Assembly (NCBI GenBank): GCA_938088195.1
Contig: CALKEO010000050.1
Coordinates: 1-54,672 of the forward strand
Length of the DNA stretch: 54,672 bases
Reading direction: 5' to 3'
Source: an uncultured Flavobacteriaceae bacterium
Lineage (GTDB): Bacteria > Bacteroidota > Bacteroidia > Flavobacteriales > Flavobacteriaceae
Positions 20,086 to 28,318 of this stretch are shown here, piece after piece. The translations under genes and the position numbers were made by a program. Below the pieces are notes generated by a model that worked only from the letters and a program-made list of their open reading frames with translations, had not been told where the DNA came from and did not search any database. Within the stretch, counting starts at the first letter, position 1. Every line of letters starts with the position of its first letter.

Positions 20086-21003
20086 TTAGGCGTTATAATT
20101 TGTGAAAGATTTAAACTTCTTTAATCTGCTTACAATTTGTTCCTTTTTTACCGTTTCCATTGAAAGAGTCCCAAAACTTTCAACACAAAATGAGGCCATA
20201 ATTGTTCCATAAACTATCCCGTTTTTTAGATTTTCAAAACTTAACTCGCTTTTTTCAGAAAGATAGCCTCCAAGTCCTCCTGCAAATGAATCTCCTGCTC
20301 CTGTTGGATCAACAACATTATTTACAGGATATGCGGGTGAAACAAAAAATTGGTCTTCTCCAAATAACATGGCTCCATGTTCTCCTTTTTTGATAACGAC
20401 ATATTTTGGGCCTAGTTTTAAAATCTCCTCTGCAGCGGAAAAAAGAGTTTCTTTTCCTGAAAGCTGCATGGCCTCTTCATCGTTAATAACAATAACATTT
20501 ACTCTCTTTATTATTTTAGTTAAATCCTCTAAAGCAGTGTCCATCCAAAAATTCATGGTATCAAGAATTATTGTGGTGGGTTTTTTAGAAAGCTGGTTCA
20601 ATACAGCCCCTTGAACAATTGGGTGTAAATTACCTAAAATTAAAACATCTGGAAATTTAAACTCTTCCGGAACTTTAGGGTTGAAATCTGCTAAAACATT
20701 TAGCTCTGTGGCAAGGGTATCTCGCTTATTCCAATCTTTGTGGTATTTGCCTTTCCAGTAAAAAGTTTTTCCATTTTTTATTATATCAATAGCACTAACA
20801 TCAACCCCTTTAGATTCTAATAATGCTAAATATTTTTTTTCGAAATCGCCGCCAACAACAGAAATAATTGAGGCGTTTGATTTAAAATGAGAACATGATA
20901 GGGCTATATATGTCCCTGCGCCTCCTAAAACTTTTCCAGAATTTCCTTTTACAGTTTCTATTTCATCATATGCAACAGTTCCTACAATTAATGTTTTTTT
21001 CAT
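20086..21003 (-). CDS. PfkB-family carbohydrate or nucleoside kinase
   Basis: Ribokinase-superfamily kinase of 305 residues. The N-terminal glycine pair is in KVLGGAGTYIAL, and the C-terminal signature VDPTGAGDSFAGG contains the anion hole and catalytic aspartate. Substrate is not evident. Its ATG overlaps the rnhA stop (ATGA at 21003-21000), making it the third gene of a purN-rnhA-kinase operon just upstream of purF. That context suggests ribose or nucleoside phosphorylation linked to purine supply, but this is inference only. Confidence 0.85.
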   Translation of the reverse strand: MKKTLIVGTVAYDEIETVKGNSGKVLGGAGTYIALSCSHFKSNASIISVVGGDFEKKYLALLESKGVDVSAIDIIKNGKTFYWKGKYHKDWNKRDTLATELNVLADFNPKVPEEFKFPDVLILGNLHPIVQGAVLNQLSKKPTTIILDTMNFWMDTALEDLTKIIKRVNVIVINDEEAMQLSGKETLFSAAEEILKLGPKYVVIKKGEHGAMLFGEDQFFVSPAYPVNNVVDPTGAGDSFAGGLGGYLSEKSELSFENLKNGIVYGTIMASFCVESFGTLSMETVKKEQIVSRLKKFKSFTNYNA

Positions 21004-21482
21004 AATAAGTTTTTTTGTTCTTGTTCGTATGCGGCATCAATAGTTGGGTTATTTGTTTTTGATGCCGCTACAGCTAATTTATCGCACTTTTCGTTTTGAG
21101 GATGATTATTATGTCCTTTAATCCAAATAAATTTTATGGAGTGTTTTTCGTAAACTTTTAAAAATTTAATCCACAAATCTATGTTTTTTTTCTTTTTAAA
21201 ATTATTTTTTTGCCAACCAAAAACCCATTTTTTTTCAACTGAATCGGAAACGTATTTAGAATCTGTATAAATTGTAACTTTGGCGTTTTCTTTTTTGATT
21301 TTATTAAGCGCCTCAACTACCGCCATCAATTCCATTCTATTGTTGGTTGTTTTTCTAAAACCCTGGGAAAATTCTTTTAAGTAGCCTGATTCTATATGCT
21401 CCATAATTATTCCATATCCCCCTGGCCCGGGATTTCCTCTTGATGAACCGTCAGTATATATATTTATTGTCTCTTTACTCAA
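21000..21482 (-). CDS. rnhA: Ribonuclease HI
   Basis: Cuts the RNA strand of RNA-DNA hybrids. The acidic active site is complete: the aspartate of IYTDGSSRGNPGPGG, the glutamate of NNRMELMA, the aspartate of IYTDSKYV and the late aspartate of NEKCDKLA, with the flexible histidine in IKGHNNHPQNE. Length (160) is standard. The start is TTG at 21482, because no ATG or GTG fits the conserved N-terminus. It overlaps the purN stop by 8 bases (TTGAGTAA), and its stop overlaps the kinase ATG, indicating tight coupling. Confidence 0.95.
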   Translation of the reverse strand: MSKETINIYTDGSSRGNPGPGGYGIIMEHIESGYLKEFSQGFRKTTNNRMELMAVVEALNKIKKENAKVTIYTDSKYVSDSVEKKWVFGWQKNNFKKKKNIDLWIKFLKVYEKHSIKFIWIKGHNNHPQNEKCDKLAVAASKTNNPTIDAAYEQEQKNLL

Positions 21483-22044
21483 TTTTTAAAAGTTTATGTA
21501 TTGTCAATGGAAAAAATTTATGTTCTAGTTTTAAAATTCTTAATGACAATTCTTCGGCAGTCTCATCGGTTTTGATATTTATTGCTTTTTGAAAAATCAC
21601 CTCTCCCTCGTCATAATTTTTATTAACATAATGGATTGTTATACCAGATTGTATTTCATTTTGTTCAATTACTTTTTTATGAATGTTTATCCCGTACATC
21701 CCTTTTCCCCCAAACTTTGGCAGAAGAGCGGGGTGGATGTTAATTATTTTATTAGTGTAAACTTCTGTTAAATACCCTGGTATTTTCCACAAAAATCCAG
21801 CTAAAACAATTAAATCAGGTTTAATTTTTGATATTACAGTTAAGGTTTCATGTGAATCGTAGAAGGTTTCCCGATTTACAATTAACGTGTTTATTTTAAA
21901 TGCTTTTGCCTTTTGAACGACTTTGGCTTTGAGGTTATTGCACACTAACAGCTCAATTGAAACTTGTATTTCTTTTGCAAAATATTTGACAATTGCCTCA
22001 ACATTTGTGCCTGATCCAGAGGCAAATAAAATAATTTTTTTCAA
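21475..22044 (-). CDS. purN: Phosphoribosylglycinamide formyltransferase
   Basis: Transfers a formyl group from 10-formyltetrahydrofolate to GAR in purine synthesis. Motifs: phosphate-binding ASGSGTNVEAI near the N-terminus and NIHPALLPKF containing the catalytic asparagine and histidine. The later IHYVNKNYDEGEVIFQ holds the catalytic aspartate. Length is 189 residues. The start is TTG at 22044: an in-frame stop lies five codons upstream and no ATG intervenes. It heads an operon with rnhA and the PfkB kinase and is divergent from acpP, a common arrangement in Bacteroidetes. Confidence 0.94.
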   Translation of the reverse strand: MKKIILFASGSGTNVEAIVKYFAKEIQVSIELLVCNNLKAKVVQKAKAFKINTLIVNRETFYDSHETLTVISKIKPDLIVLAGFLWKIPGYLTEVYTNKIINIHPALLPKFGGKGMYGINIHKKVIEQNEIQSGITIHYVNKNYDEGEVIFQKAINIKTDETAEELSLRILKLEHKFFPLTIHKLLKIE

Positions 22045-22145
22045 ATCTGATTTTAATCAATATTATTTACAGCAAAATAACGGAATTTAAGCTCTTTATT
22101 CAACTCGCATCATTATTCTTTTTAAGCATTTATTTAAAAAAAGAG

Positions 22146-22174
22146 TTGATATAATGTAAAGTTTTTTATTTTTG
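22146..22174 (+). promoter_or_regulatory. Promoter of acpP-fabF
   Basis: A -7 box TATTTTTG at 22167-22174 with a TTG -33 element at 22146-22148, separated by 18 bases. This is the best complete match in the window to the Bacteroidetes promoter consensus. The -7 box ends 23 bases before the acpP ATG. Confidence 0.65.
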
Positions 22175-22197
22175 TCTGAACTTTAAACCAAAGAATT

Positions 22198-22431
22198 ATG
22201 TCAGATATTTCATCTCGTGTAAATGCAATCATTGTTGACAAACTAGGAGTTGACGAAAACGAAGTGGTGGCTTCTGCCAGTTTCACCAACGACCTTGGGG
22301 CAGATTCATTAGATACTGTTGAACTTATTATGGAATTCGAAAGAGAATTCGATATTCAAATTCCCGATGACCAAGCTGAAAAAATAGCTACTGTTGGACA
22401 AGCGATCCAATACATTGAAAGCTCAAAATAA
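22198..22431 (+). CDS. acpP: Acyl carrier protein
   Basis: Small acidic carrier of fatty-acid intermediates (77 residues). The phosphopantetheine attachment serine is S37 in [12 protein letters not shown], the classic ACP motif. It is followed after 5 bp by fabF, and a strong promoter-like element lies upstream. The acpP-fabF pairing is near universal in Bacteroidetes. Confidence 0.98.
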   Translation: MSDISSRVNAIIVDKLGVDENEVVASASFTNDLGADSLDTVELIMEFEREFDIQIPDDQAEKIATVGQAIQYIESSK

Positions 22432-22436
22432 TATCC

Positions 22437-23690
22437 ATGAAGTTAAGGCGTGTTGTTGTTACCGGTTTAGGGGCATTGACGCCTATTGGTAACACTGTTT
22501 CTGATTATTGGGATGGTCTAATTAGCGGTAAAAGTGGAGCTGCTGATATTACTTATTTTGATGCATCTCTGTTCAAAACACAATTTGCATGTGAGCTTAA
22601 AAATTTTAATCCTGAAAACTTTATGGATAGAAAGCTTTCAAGAAAAATGGACAGGTTTGCTCAATATGCTATTGTTTCCTCTGATGAGGCAATAAAAGAC
22701 TCTCGATTAAATACAGAAAAAATTGATAAAGACAGAATTGGCGTTATTTGGGGGGCTGGAATAGGTGGTCTTGAAACCTTTCAAAACGAAGTATTAGGTT
22801 TCGCATCAGGAAACGGAACCCCCAGGTTTAATCCCTTTATGATTCCTAAGATGATTCCTGATATAGCGCCAGGGATTATTTCAATTAGAAATGGATTCAG
22901 AGGGCCGAACTTTGCCACTGTTTCTGCTTGCGCTTCTTCATCAAATGCTATTATTGATGGTCTTAATTATATCCGTCTTGGATATGCTGACGTTATCGTT
23001 TCTGGCGGTTCCGAAGCTGGTGTGTCGATTTCAGGAATTGGCGGCTTCAATGCTCTTCATGCGTTATCCACTAGAAATGACGATCCAAAAACTGCTTCGC
23101 GTCCTTTTGACAAAGAACGAGACGGCTTTGTTCTGGGAGAAGGTGGAGGTTGTCTTATTTTAGAAGATTATGAGCATGCTATAAAAAGAGGGGCAAAAAT
23201 ATATGCAGAGCTGATTGGCGGTGGATTGTCTTCAGACGCACATCACATGACCGCCCCCCATCCAGAGGGGGTTGGGGCAATTAAAGTAATGCAGAACTGT
23301 ATTAAAGATGCTAAAATTGATTTTTCTGAAGTTGACACTGTAAATATGCATGGGACATCTACTCCTCTGGGTGATGTCGCAGAAGCCAAAGCTTTAAAAG
23401 ATGTTTTTGGAGATCATCTCTATAAAATGAATATTAATTCCACAAAATCAATGACCGGGCATCTTCTCGGCGCAGCAGGTGCGGTTGAGGCCATATCTTC
23501 GATTCTGTCTATCAATAATGGCATTGTGCCTCCAACAATTAACCACCAAAACGTTGATGAAAATATAGATTCTAAAATTAACTTTACATTTAACCAGTCA
23601 CAAAAGAGAAATATTAATTTTGCTATGAGTAATACTTTTGGGTTTGGAGGCCATAATGCATGTGTTCTTTTTAAAAAGTTAAACAAATAA
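22437..23690 (+). CDS. fabF: 3-oxoacyl-ACP synthase II
   Basis: Condensing enzyme that elongates fatty acids with malonyl-ACP. The catalytic cysteine is C165 in VSACASSSN. The two catalytic histidines are in NMHGTSTPLGD (near 306) and TGHLLGAAGA (near 343), giving the Cys-His-His triad. Length (417) is typical. It is co-transcribed with acpP. The next gene starts only 40 bp later and is the IPExxxVDY gene; the ribonuclease III gene that usually follows fabF in flavobacteria is absent. Confidence 0.97.
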   Translation: MKLRRVVVTGLGALTPIGNTVSDYWDGLISGKSGAADITYFDASLFKTQFACELKNFNPENFMDRKLSRKMDRFAQYAIVSSDEAIKDSRLNTEKIDKDRIGVIWGAGIGGLETFQNEVLGFASGNGTPRFNPFMIPKMIPDIAPGIISIRNGFRGPNFATVSACASSSNAIIDGLNYIRLGYADVIVSGGSEAGVSISGIGGFNALHALSTRNDDPKTASRPFDKERDGFVLGEGGGCLILEDYEHAIKRGAKIYAELIGGGLSSDAHHMTAPHPEGVGAIKVMQNCIKDAKIDFSEVDTVNMHGTSTPLGDVAEAKALKDVFGDHLYKMNINSTKSMTGHLLGAAGAVEAISSILSINNGIVPPTINHQNVDENIDSKINFTFNQSQKRNINFAMSNTFGFGGHNACVLFKKLNK

Positions 23691-23730
23691 TTTGCTTTAA
23701 CCTTCTTGTTTTAGCTAATCTGTAATAAAT

Positions 23731-24192
23731 ATGCCTAAATATGTTTTAACACATAGCGAAATGGAGGAAAAAAGCAATATAATTGCCATACATAGCTCTT
23801 CAGAGCCTTTCGATTTGGCATATAATATTAATTCCAAATTAGGGCTCAAATTATTCAGAAGTAATTTAGATATAAGTTTTGAAAAAGGTGTTGAGAAATA
23901 TATGGTTTACAAAAATGCTTTCAGTGAAAAAGGCGTGAATTATTGGCTTTATTCTAATTCTTTTATTGAACCAAGTGTTAACCAAAACTCCGGTCTACTT
24001 TTCAATGAAGACTCTTTTGAACGTTTTTTAATCCCTGAACTCTCAAGGGCAGACTTTCTTATAAAACGTGTTGGAGAAGATGATTCGTTACATTCATTTA
24101 TAAAGTCTCTATCTTTACTTCCCCAAATATCATCTTGTTATTTGGTGTCTAATAGAAAAATAAAATCTAAACGTAATTTAATCTTTGATTAA
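23731..24192 (+). CDS. IPExxxVDY family protein
   Basis: Small protein (153 residues) of unknown function, restricted to Bacteroidetes as far as I know. The name-giving motif appears as LIPELSRADFLIK, a variant with ADF in place of VDY. No signal peptide or membrane segment is visible, so it is probably cytoplasmic. It normally sits beside pyk, as here: its stop TAA shares a base with the pyk ATG (24190-24194), implying translational coupling. A role linked to pyruvate kinase or neighbouring lipid genes is speculation. Confidence 0.8.
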   Translation: MPKYVLTHSEMEEKSNIIAIHSSSEPFDLAYNINSKLGLKLFRSNLDISFEKGVEKYMVYKNAFSEKGVNYWLYSNSFIEPSVNQNSGLLFNEDSFERFLIPELSRADFLIKRVGEDDSLHSFIKSLSLLPQISSCYLVSNRKIKSKRNLIFD

Positions 24193-25616
24193 TGAAATTG
24201 AATAAAACAAAAATTGTAGCAACACTGGGGCCCGCATCCAGGTCTGAAACGATGTTAAGAAGGCTTTTAAAAGCGGGAGTTGATGTCTTTCGTATTAATT
24301 TCTCTCACGCTACGCATCTAGAAACTGCTGAGACAATTAAGCATATTAGAAAACTGAGTGGTGATTTAAAAATTCATGCCTCCATTTTGGGAGATCTTCA
24401 AGGGCCTAAAATTCGCCTTGGTGAGGTTAAAGAAAATATCATTGTTAAAAAAGGAAATGTTATTGAAATACATTCTGAAAGTAAATTTAAAGGAGACGAA
24501 AAAAGTGTATTTATTAACTACGCCAATTTTCCAAAAGATGTAAAGGCTAATGAGAAAATTTTAATTAACGATGGTAAACTTATTTTTAAAGTTTTAGAGA
24601 CTAACAATAAAAATTTGGTCAAAGCTAAAGTTTTACAAGGTGGGCCATTAGAGTCCAGAAAAGGTGTAAACCTTCCCAATACAAACATTTCTCTGCCTGC
24701 CCTAACGATAAAAGACAAAGAAGATGCTTTGTTTGCAATAAAACAGCAAGTAGATTGGATTGCTTTATCGTTTGTACGATCAAAAAAAGACATCTCCGAA
24801 TTAGAAAACCTTATCGCTGAAAACTCCAGCTATAAAATTCCAATAATTGCTAAAATAGAAAAGCCTGAGGCAATTGAAAACATGGATAGTATCATAAAAA
24901 AAGCTGATGGAATAATGGTTGCTAGAGGTGACCTGGGTTTAGAAATTCCCTCTGAAGAAGTGCCTCTAAATCAAAAACTCTTGGTTAGCAAAGCCAAAAA
25001 GGCTAGAAAACCTATTATAATTGCAACTCAAATGATGGAGTCTATGATTGATAGTCTAACCCCCTCAAGAGCAGAAGTAAACGATGTGGCCAATTCAGTT
25101 ATGGACGGAGCCGATGCGGTTATGCTTTCTGGTGAAACCTCAGTGGGTAAGTTTCCTGTTGAAGTTGTAAATACAATGGAAAAAATCATTCGCAGAGTTG
25201 AAGACTCTCCACTTATTAAAAGTCCTTTTATTGTACCCGGTAAAAAAGCCAAAAGGATTATAACTAAATCTGTTTGTTTCCATGCTGCTAGTATCGCTAA
25301 CGAACTAAATGCCTCAGCAATCTGCACCCTAACCAATAGCGGATATACCGGCTGGCAAATATCGTCCCTTAGGCCAAGTTCCATTATTCTTGTTTTTACC
25401 TCTAACAAAAGAATTCTTTCCCAACTAAACCTTTTGTGGGGGGTTAAATGTTTGTATTACAACCACTTCGTTAGTACTGACGCTACCATTGAAGAAGTAA
25501 ATCAAATGGCTTTAGATGGCGGGTTCATTAAAAAGAATGATCTTGTTATTAATCTTTCTGCTATGCCAATCGTTGAAAAAGGAGAAGTGAACACATTAAG
25601 AATTTCCAAAATTTAA
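24192..25616 (+). CDS. pyk: Pyruvate kinase
   Basis: Final step of glycolysis, phosphoenolpyruvate plus ADP to pyruvate plus ATP. Signatures: KIVATLGPAS at the N-terminus, FRINFSHA, LGDLQGPKIRLG, and the catalytic signature IAKIEKPEAIENM followed by DGIMVARGDLGLEIP. The C-terminal allosteric domain is present (474 residues in all). It overlaps the IPExxxVDY gene by one base. Phosphoglycerate kinase is encoded about 25 kb away in the same window. Confidence 0.97.
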   Translation: MKLNKTKIVATLGPASRSETMLRRLLKAGVDVFRINFSHATHLETAETIKHIRKLSGDLKIHASILGDLQGPKIRLGEVKENIIVKKGNVIEIHSESKFKGDEKSVFINYANFPKDVKANEKILINDGKLIFKVLETNNKNLVKAKVLQGGPLESRKGVNLPNTNISLPALTIKDKEDALFAIKQQVDWIALSFVRSKKDISELENLIAENSSYKIPIIAKIEKPEAIENMDSIIKKADGIMVARGDLGLEIPSEEVPLNQKLLVSKAKKARKPIIIATQMMESMIDSLTPSRAEVNDVANSVMDGADAVMLSGETSVGKFPVEVVNTMEKIIRRVEDSPLIKSPFIVPGKKAKRIITKSVCFHAASIANELNASAICTLTNSGYTGWQISSLRPSSIILVFTSNKRILSQLNLLWGVKCLYYNHFVSTDATIEEVNQMALDGGFIKKNDLVINLSAMPIVEKGEVNTLRISKI

Positions 25617-25633
25617 ACAAGTTCTTTTTTGTT

Positions 25634-25641
25634 TATTTTTG
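25634..25641 (+). promoter_or_regulatory. -7 promoter box abutting the rbfA start
   Basis: TATTTTTG fits TAnnTTTG and ends 4 bases before the rbfA ATG, inside the 29-bp gap after pyk. A start site at the usual distance would fall on the ATG, giving a leaderless transcript. Confidence 0.4.
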
Positions 25642-25645
25642 ACAA

Positions 25646-26038
25646 ATGGAAACTAATAGACAAAAAAAAATTAGTGGGGTTCTTCAAAATGATCTTACTT
25701 TAATTTTACAAAAGCTAATTAAAAGTTCTGGCAAAAGTTCTATAATTTGTTCTGTGACTAAAGTTAGGATTTCACCTGACTTGTCTTTAGCTAAGATTTA
25801 CGTCAGTATTTTCCCTGTTACTCAGGTCAAATCAATTTTTGAGTTAATAATGCAAAGCCAAAATCTTATCAGAAAGTCTTTGGGCTCGTTGATTAAAAAT
25901 CAGGTTAGGCGAATTCCAGACCTTGCGTTTTACATAGACGACTCGCTTGAGCAAATTAGTGAAATTGAAAAAGCGCTAAAAGGGAATTCTAATCCCATCA
26001 AAGATACTAGCCTTCTTTCAAAAAGAAAATCTATATAA
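25646..26038 (+). CDS. rbfA: Ribosome-binding factor A
   Basis: Assembly factor that helps process 16S rRNA and mature the 30S subunit. The KH-like fold is recognised from the family pattern of SICSVTKVRISPDLSLAKIY and the C-terminal VRRIPDLAFYIDDSLE. Length (130) is normal. A promoter-like box ends 4 bases before its ATG. The next gene starts one base after its stop, so the two are likely co-transcribed. Confidence 0.93.
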   Translation: METNRQKKISGVLQNDLTLILQKLIKSSGKSSIICSVTKVRISPDLSLAKIYVSIFPVTQVKSIFELIMQSQNLIRKSLGSLIKNQVRRIPDLAFYIDDSLEQISEIEKALKGNSNPIKDTSLLSKRKSI

Positions 26039-26039
26039 G

Positions 26040-27242
26040 TTGAGCTTTTCTAGTTTTATAGCAAAAAGGTATTACCAATCAAAAAGCAAGTGGAATATTG
26101 TCAATATAATTAGCCGTTCAGCTTCATTTGTTTTAGCTATTGCCGTTTGTTCTTTTTTTGTAGTGCTTTCTGTTTTTTCTGGATTAAAAAATTTTGGAGA
26201 TAGTTACTCAAGAGCATTTGATCCTGAAATTAAAATTTCGCCAAAAAATTCGAAACATTTTAAAACAGCTGAACTAAATTTTAAAAAAATAGAAAAAGTA
26301 GAAGGCGTGGCCTTTTTATCTAAACAAATTGAAGAAAAGGTGCTTGTTCAAAATGAAGAAAATAACAGTTTCGCTTATTTGATTGGTGTTGATGAAAATT
26401 ATAGTTCAGTTGTAGAGATAGATAGTGTTATCTCCTTAGGAAAATGGATTGATCCATCTTCCGCAAATCTGGAGGCTTTAGTAAGTTATGCACTAGCCGA
26501 TAATCTTAACTTAGGTCTGTTTAATTACGGTGGTGGCATGAGCGTTTCTGTGCCTTCTAAAAACAAAACAAACAGTTTTTTTAAAAAAAATTTCTCTTCA
26601 TCTTTTTATATGATTTCTGGCATTTTTAATTCCAGTGACCCTGTTGATCAAAAAACAATTTTCACCTCTGTTTCTTCTGCGCAAAAACTTCTAGGGCTTG
26701 GCAAAGAAAGTGTCTCGTCTATTATAGTAAAAACAACCTCGAATTCAAACTTATCCTATGTTTCTTCTAAAATAAAAGATATTGTTGGTGATAAGGCTTC
26801 TGTAAAAACAAGAAAAGAGCTTAACGAAACATACTATAAAATGCTAAATTCTGAGGAGCTAATCTTAAATTTTGTTCTTGGGCTAATTTTAATAGTAGCC
26901 ATGTTTAATACTATTGGAGCTGTAATTATTTTGGTCATCGAAAAAAAGAAAAATATTAAAACGCTTCATAAGTTAGGCGCATATCCAGCCGACATTCGAC
27001 AAGTTTTTTTCAAACATGGCCTATTACTTTCTTATTCGGGAGGAAGCATAGGGCTCTTAATCGGATGTTTGATAGTCTTTCTACAGGAAAAATTTAGCCT
27101 TATATACCTTGCTGGCACCTCTATTCCGTACCCTGTAGTCTTTGATTATAAAAACTTTTTAATTGTTAGTTTTTGGGTATTAGTTGTGGGATATTTTGGT
27201 TCTTTTATTTCTTCTAAATCTGTAAATAAAATCAAGCTATAA
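26040..27242 (+). CDS. LolC/LolE-type ABC transporter permease
   Basis: Inner-membrane permease of the MacB/LolE/FtsX class (400 residues). One N-terminal membrane helix is followed by a large periplasmic domain of about 220 residues. Three C-terminal helices follow (about 278-303, 328-350 and 372-392) containing the FtsX-like region. In this lineage such proteins are taken to extract lipoproteins from the inner membrane together with a LolD ATPase, which is not in the window. The start is TTG at 26040, one base after the rbfA stop. Its 3' end overlaps the convergent dusB by 11 bases. Confidence 0.82.
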   Translation: MSFSSFIAKRYYQSKSKWNIVNIISRSASFVLAIAVCSFFVVLSVFSGLKNFGDSYSRAFDPEIKISPKNSKHFKTAELNFKKIEKVEGVAFLSKQIEEKVLVQNEENNSFAYLIGVDENYSSVVEIDSVISLGKWIDPSSANLEALVSYALADNLNLGLFNYGGGMSVSVPSKNKTNSFFKKNFSSSFYMISGIFNSSDPVDQKTIFTSVSSAQKLLGLGKESVSSIIVKTTSNSNLSYVSSKIKDIVGDKASVKTRKELNETYYKMLNSEELILNFVLGLILIVAMFNTIGAVIILVIEKKKNIKTLHKLGAYPADIRQVFFKHGLLLSYSGGSIGLLIGCLIVFLQEKFSLIYLAGTSIPYPVVFDYKNFLIVSFWVLVVGYFGSFISSKSVNKIKL

Positions 27243-28227
27243 CCTCATGGTGTGTTTTTATTTCTTCAAGCTCGTCAAAAACGGTCATTACTTCTTGTGT
27301 TGTTTCGCCAGTTACTAAACGAGTTCGAAATGGTTTAAAATTAGCTATTCCTCTAAAATAATTTGAATAATGTCTCCGTGTTTCTAAAAGTCCCAACCGT
27401 TCCCCTTTCCATTTGATGGCCATTTCTAGGTGTCTTTTGGCTGTGATAATTCTCTCTTCTAAAGATGGCTGGCAAATAGTTTTTTTAGTTTCTAGATATT
27501 CTTTGACTTGCTTAAAAAACCAAGGGTTTCCTATGCTTGCTCTTCCAATCATGGCTCCGTCCAGCCCATAATCATCACGCATAATTCTTGCTTTTTCAGG
27601 TGAGTTAACATCTCCATTTCCAAAAACAGGAATAGTCATTCTTTGATTATTTTTAACCTCTGCTATCATTGTCCAGTCTGCCTCTCCTTTATACATCTGA
27701 GCTCTTGTCCTGCCGTGAATCGCTATTGCCTTAGCTCCCACATCTTGAAGTCTTTCTGCAACTTCAACAATTTTAATAGTGCTTTCGTCCCAGCCCAATC
27801 TTGTTTTTACCGTCACCGGAAGTGACGTTCGTTTTACCATTTCAGACGTTAATTTGACCATTAAATCAATATCTTTTAAAATGCCTGCTCCCGCTCCTTT
27901 TGAAACTACTTTTTTTACAGGACAGCCAAAATTAATATCAATAATGTCTGGGTTGCTTTTTTCAACTATATCAACAGACTGCAACATAGAGTCAAGGTTG
28001 GCTCCAAAAATTTGAATTCCTACAGGTCTTTCCTTTTCATAAATATCTAATTTCATCACACTTTTTTGTGCGCTTCTAATCAAGCCTTCGCTTGAAATAA
28101 ACTCTGTATACACAACATCAGCACCTTGTTCCTTGCACAAGGCTCTAAATGGAGGGTCGCTAACATCTTCCATGGGTGCCAACAAAAGAGGAAAGCTCCC
28201 AAGTTTAATATCTCCTATTTTAACCAA
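27232..28227 (-). CDS. dusB: tRNA-dihydrouridine synthase
   Basis: FMN enzyme that reduces uridines in the tRNA D-loop. The barrel starts LLLAPMEDVSDPPFR, with the catalytic cysteine in INFGCPVKKV (near residue 101) and the flavin-phosphate segment GNGDVNSPEKA then DGAMIGRASIGNPW. Length (331) is typical of DusB. The start is TTG at 28227: no ATG is available and the protein aligns from MVKIGDIKLG. A -7 box TACTTTTG on the minus strand (28248-28255) ends 20 bases before it. Confidence 0.93.
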   Translation of the reverse strand: MVKIGDIKLGSFPLLLAPMEDVSDPPFRALCKEQGADVVYTEFISSEGLIRSAQKSVMKLDIYEKERPVGIQIFGANLDSMLQSVDIVEKSNPDIIDINFGCPVKKVVSKGAGAGILKDIDLMVKLTSEMVKRTSLPVTVKTRLGWDESTIKIVEVAERLQDVGAKAIAIHGRTRAQMYKGEADWTMIAEVKNNQRMTIPVFGNGDVNSPEKARIMRDDYGLDGAMIGRASIGNPWFFKQVKEYLETKKTICQPSLEERIITAKRHLEMAIKWKGERLGLLETRRHYSNYFRGIANFKPFRTRLVTGETTQEVMTVFDELEEIKTHHEVIA

Positions 28228-28247
28228 AACGAAATTTTATAATAATG

Positions 28248-28255
28248 CAAAAGTA
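28248..28255 (-). promoter_or_regulatory. -7 promoter box of dusB
   Basis: TACTTTTG on the minus strand matches TAnnTTTG and ends 20 bases before the dusB TTG start. It supports transcription of dusB from its own promoter, divergent from lepA. Confidence 0.45.
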
Positions 28256-28293
28256 AAATATTAATTCTTATGGCTCTAATATTTTAATTGACC

Positions 28294-28315
28294 TATATTT
28301 GTTTCTTTATTTTTG
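28294..28315 (+). promoter_or_regulatory. Two possible -7 boxes upstream of lepA
   Basis: TATATTTG at 28294-28301 ends 17 bases before the lepA ATG at 28319, and TATTTTTG at 28308-28315 ends only 3 bases before it. The first would give a short leader, the second a leaderless mRNA. Confidence 0.4.
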
Positions 28316-28318
28316 TTG

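Noticed and set aside
28313-28318. TTG codons upstream of the lepA ATG as start sites
   Set aside because: They overlap or abut a -7 box; the ATG at 28319 gives the canonical LepA N-terminus.
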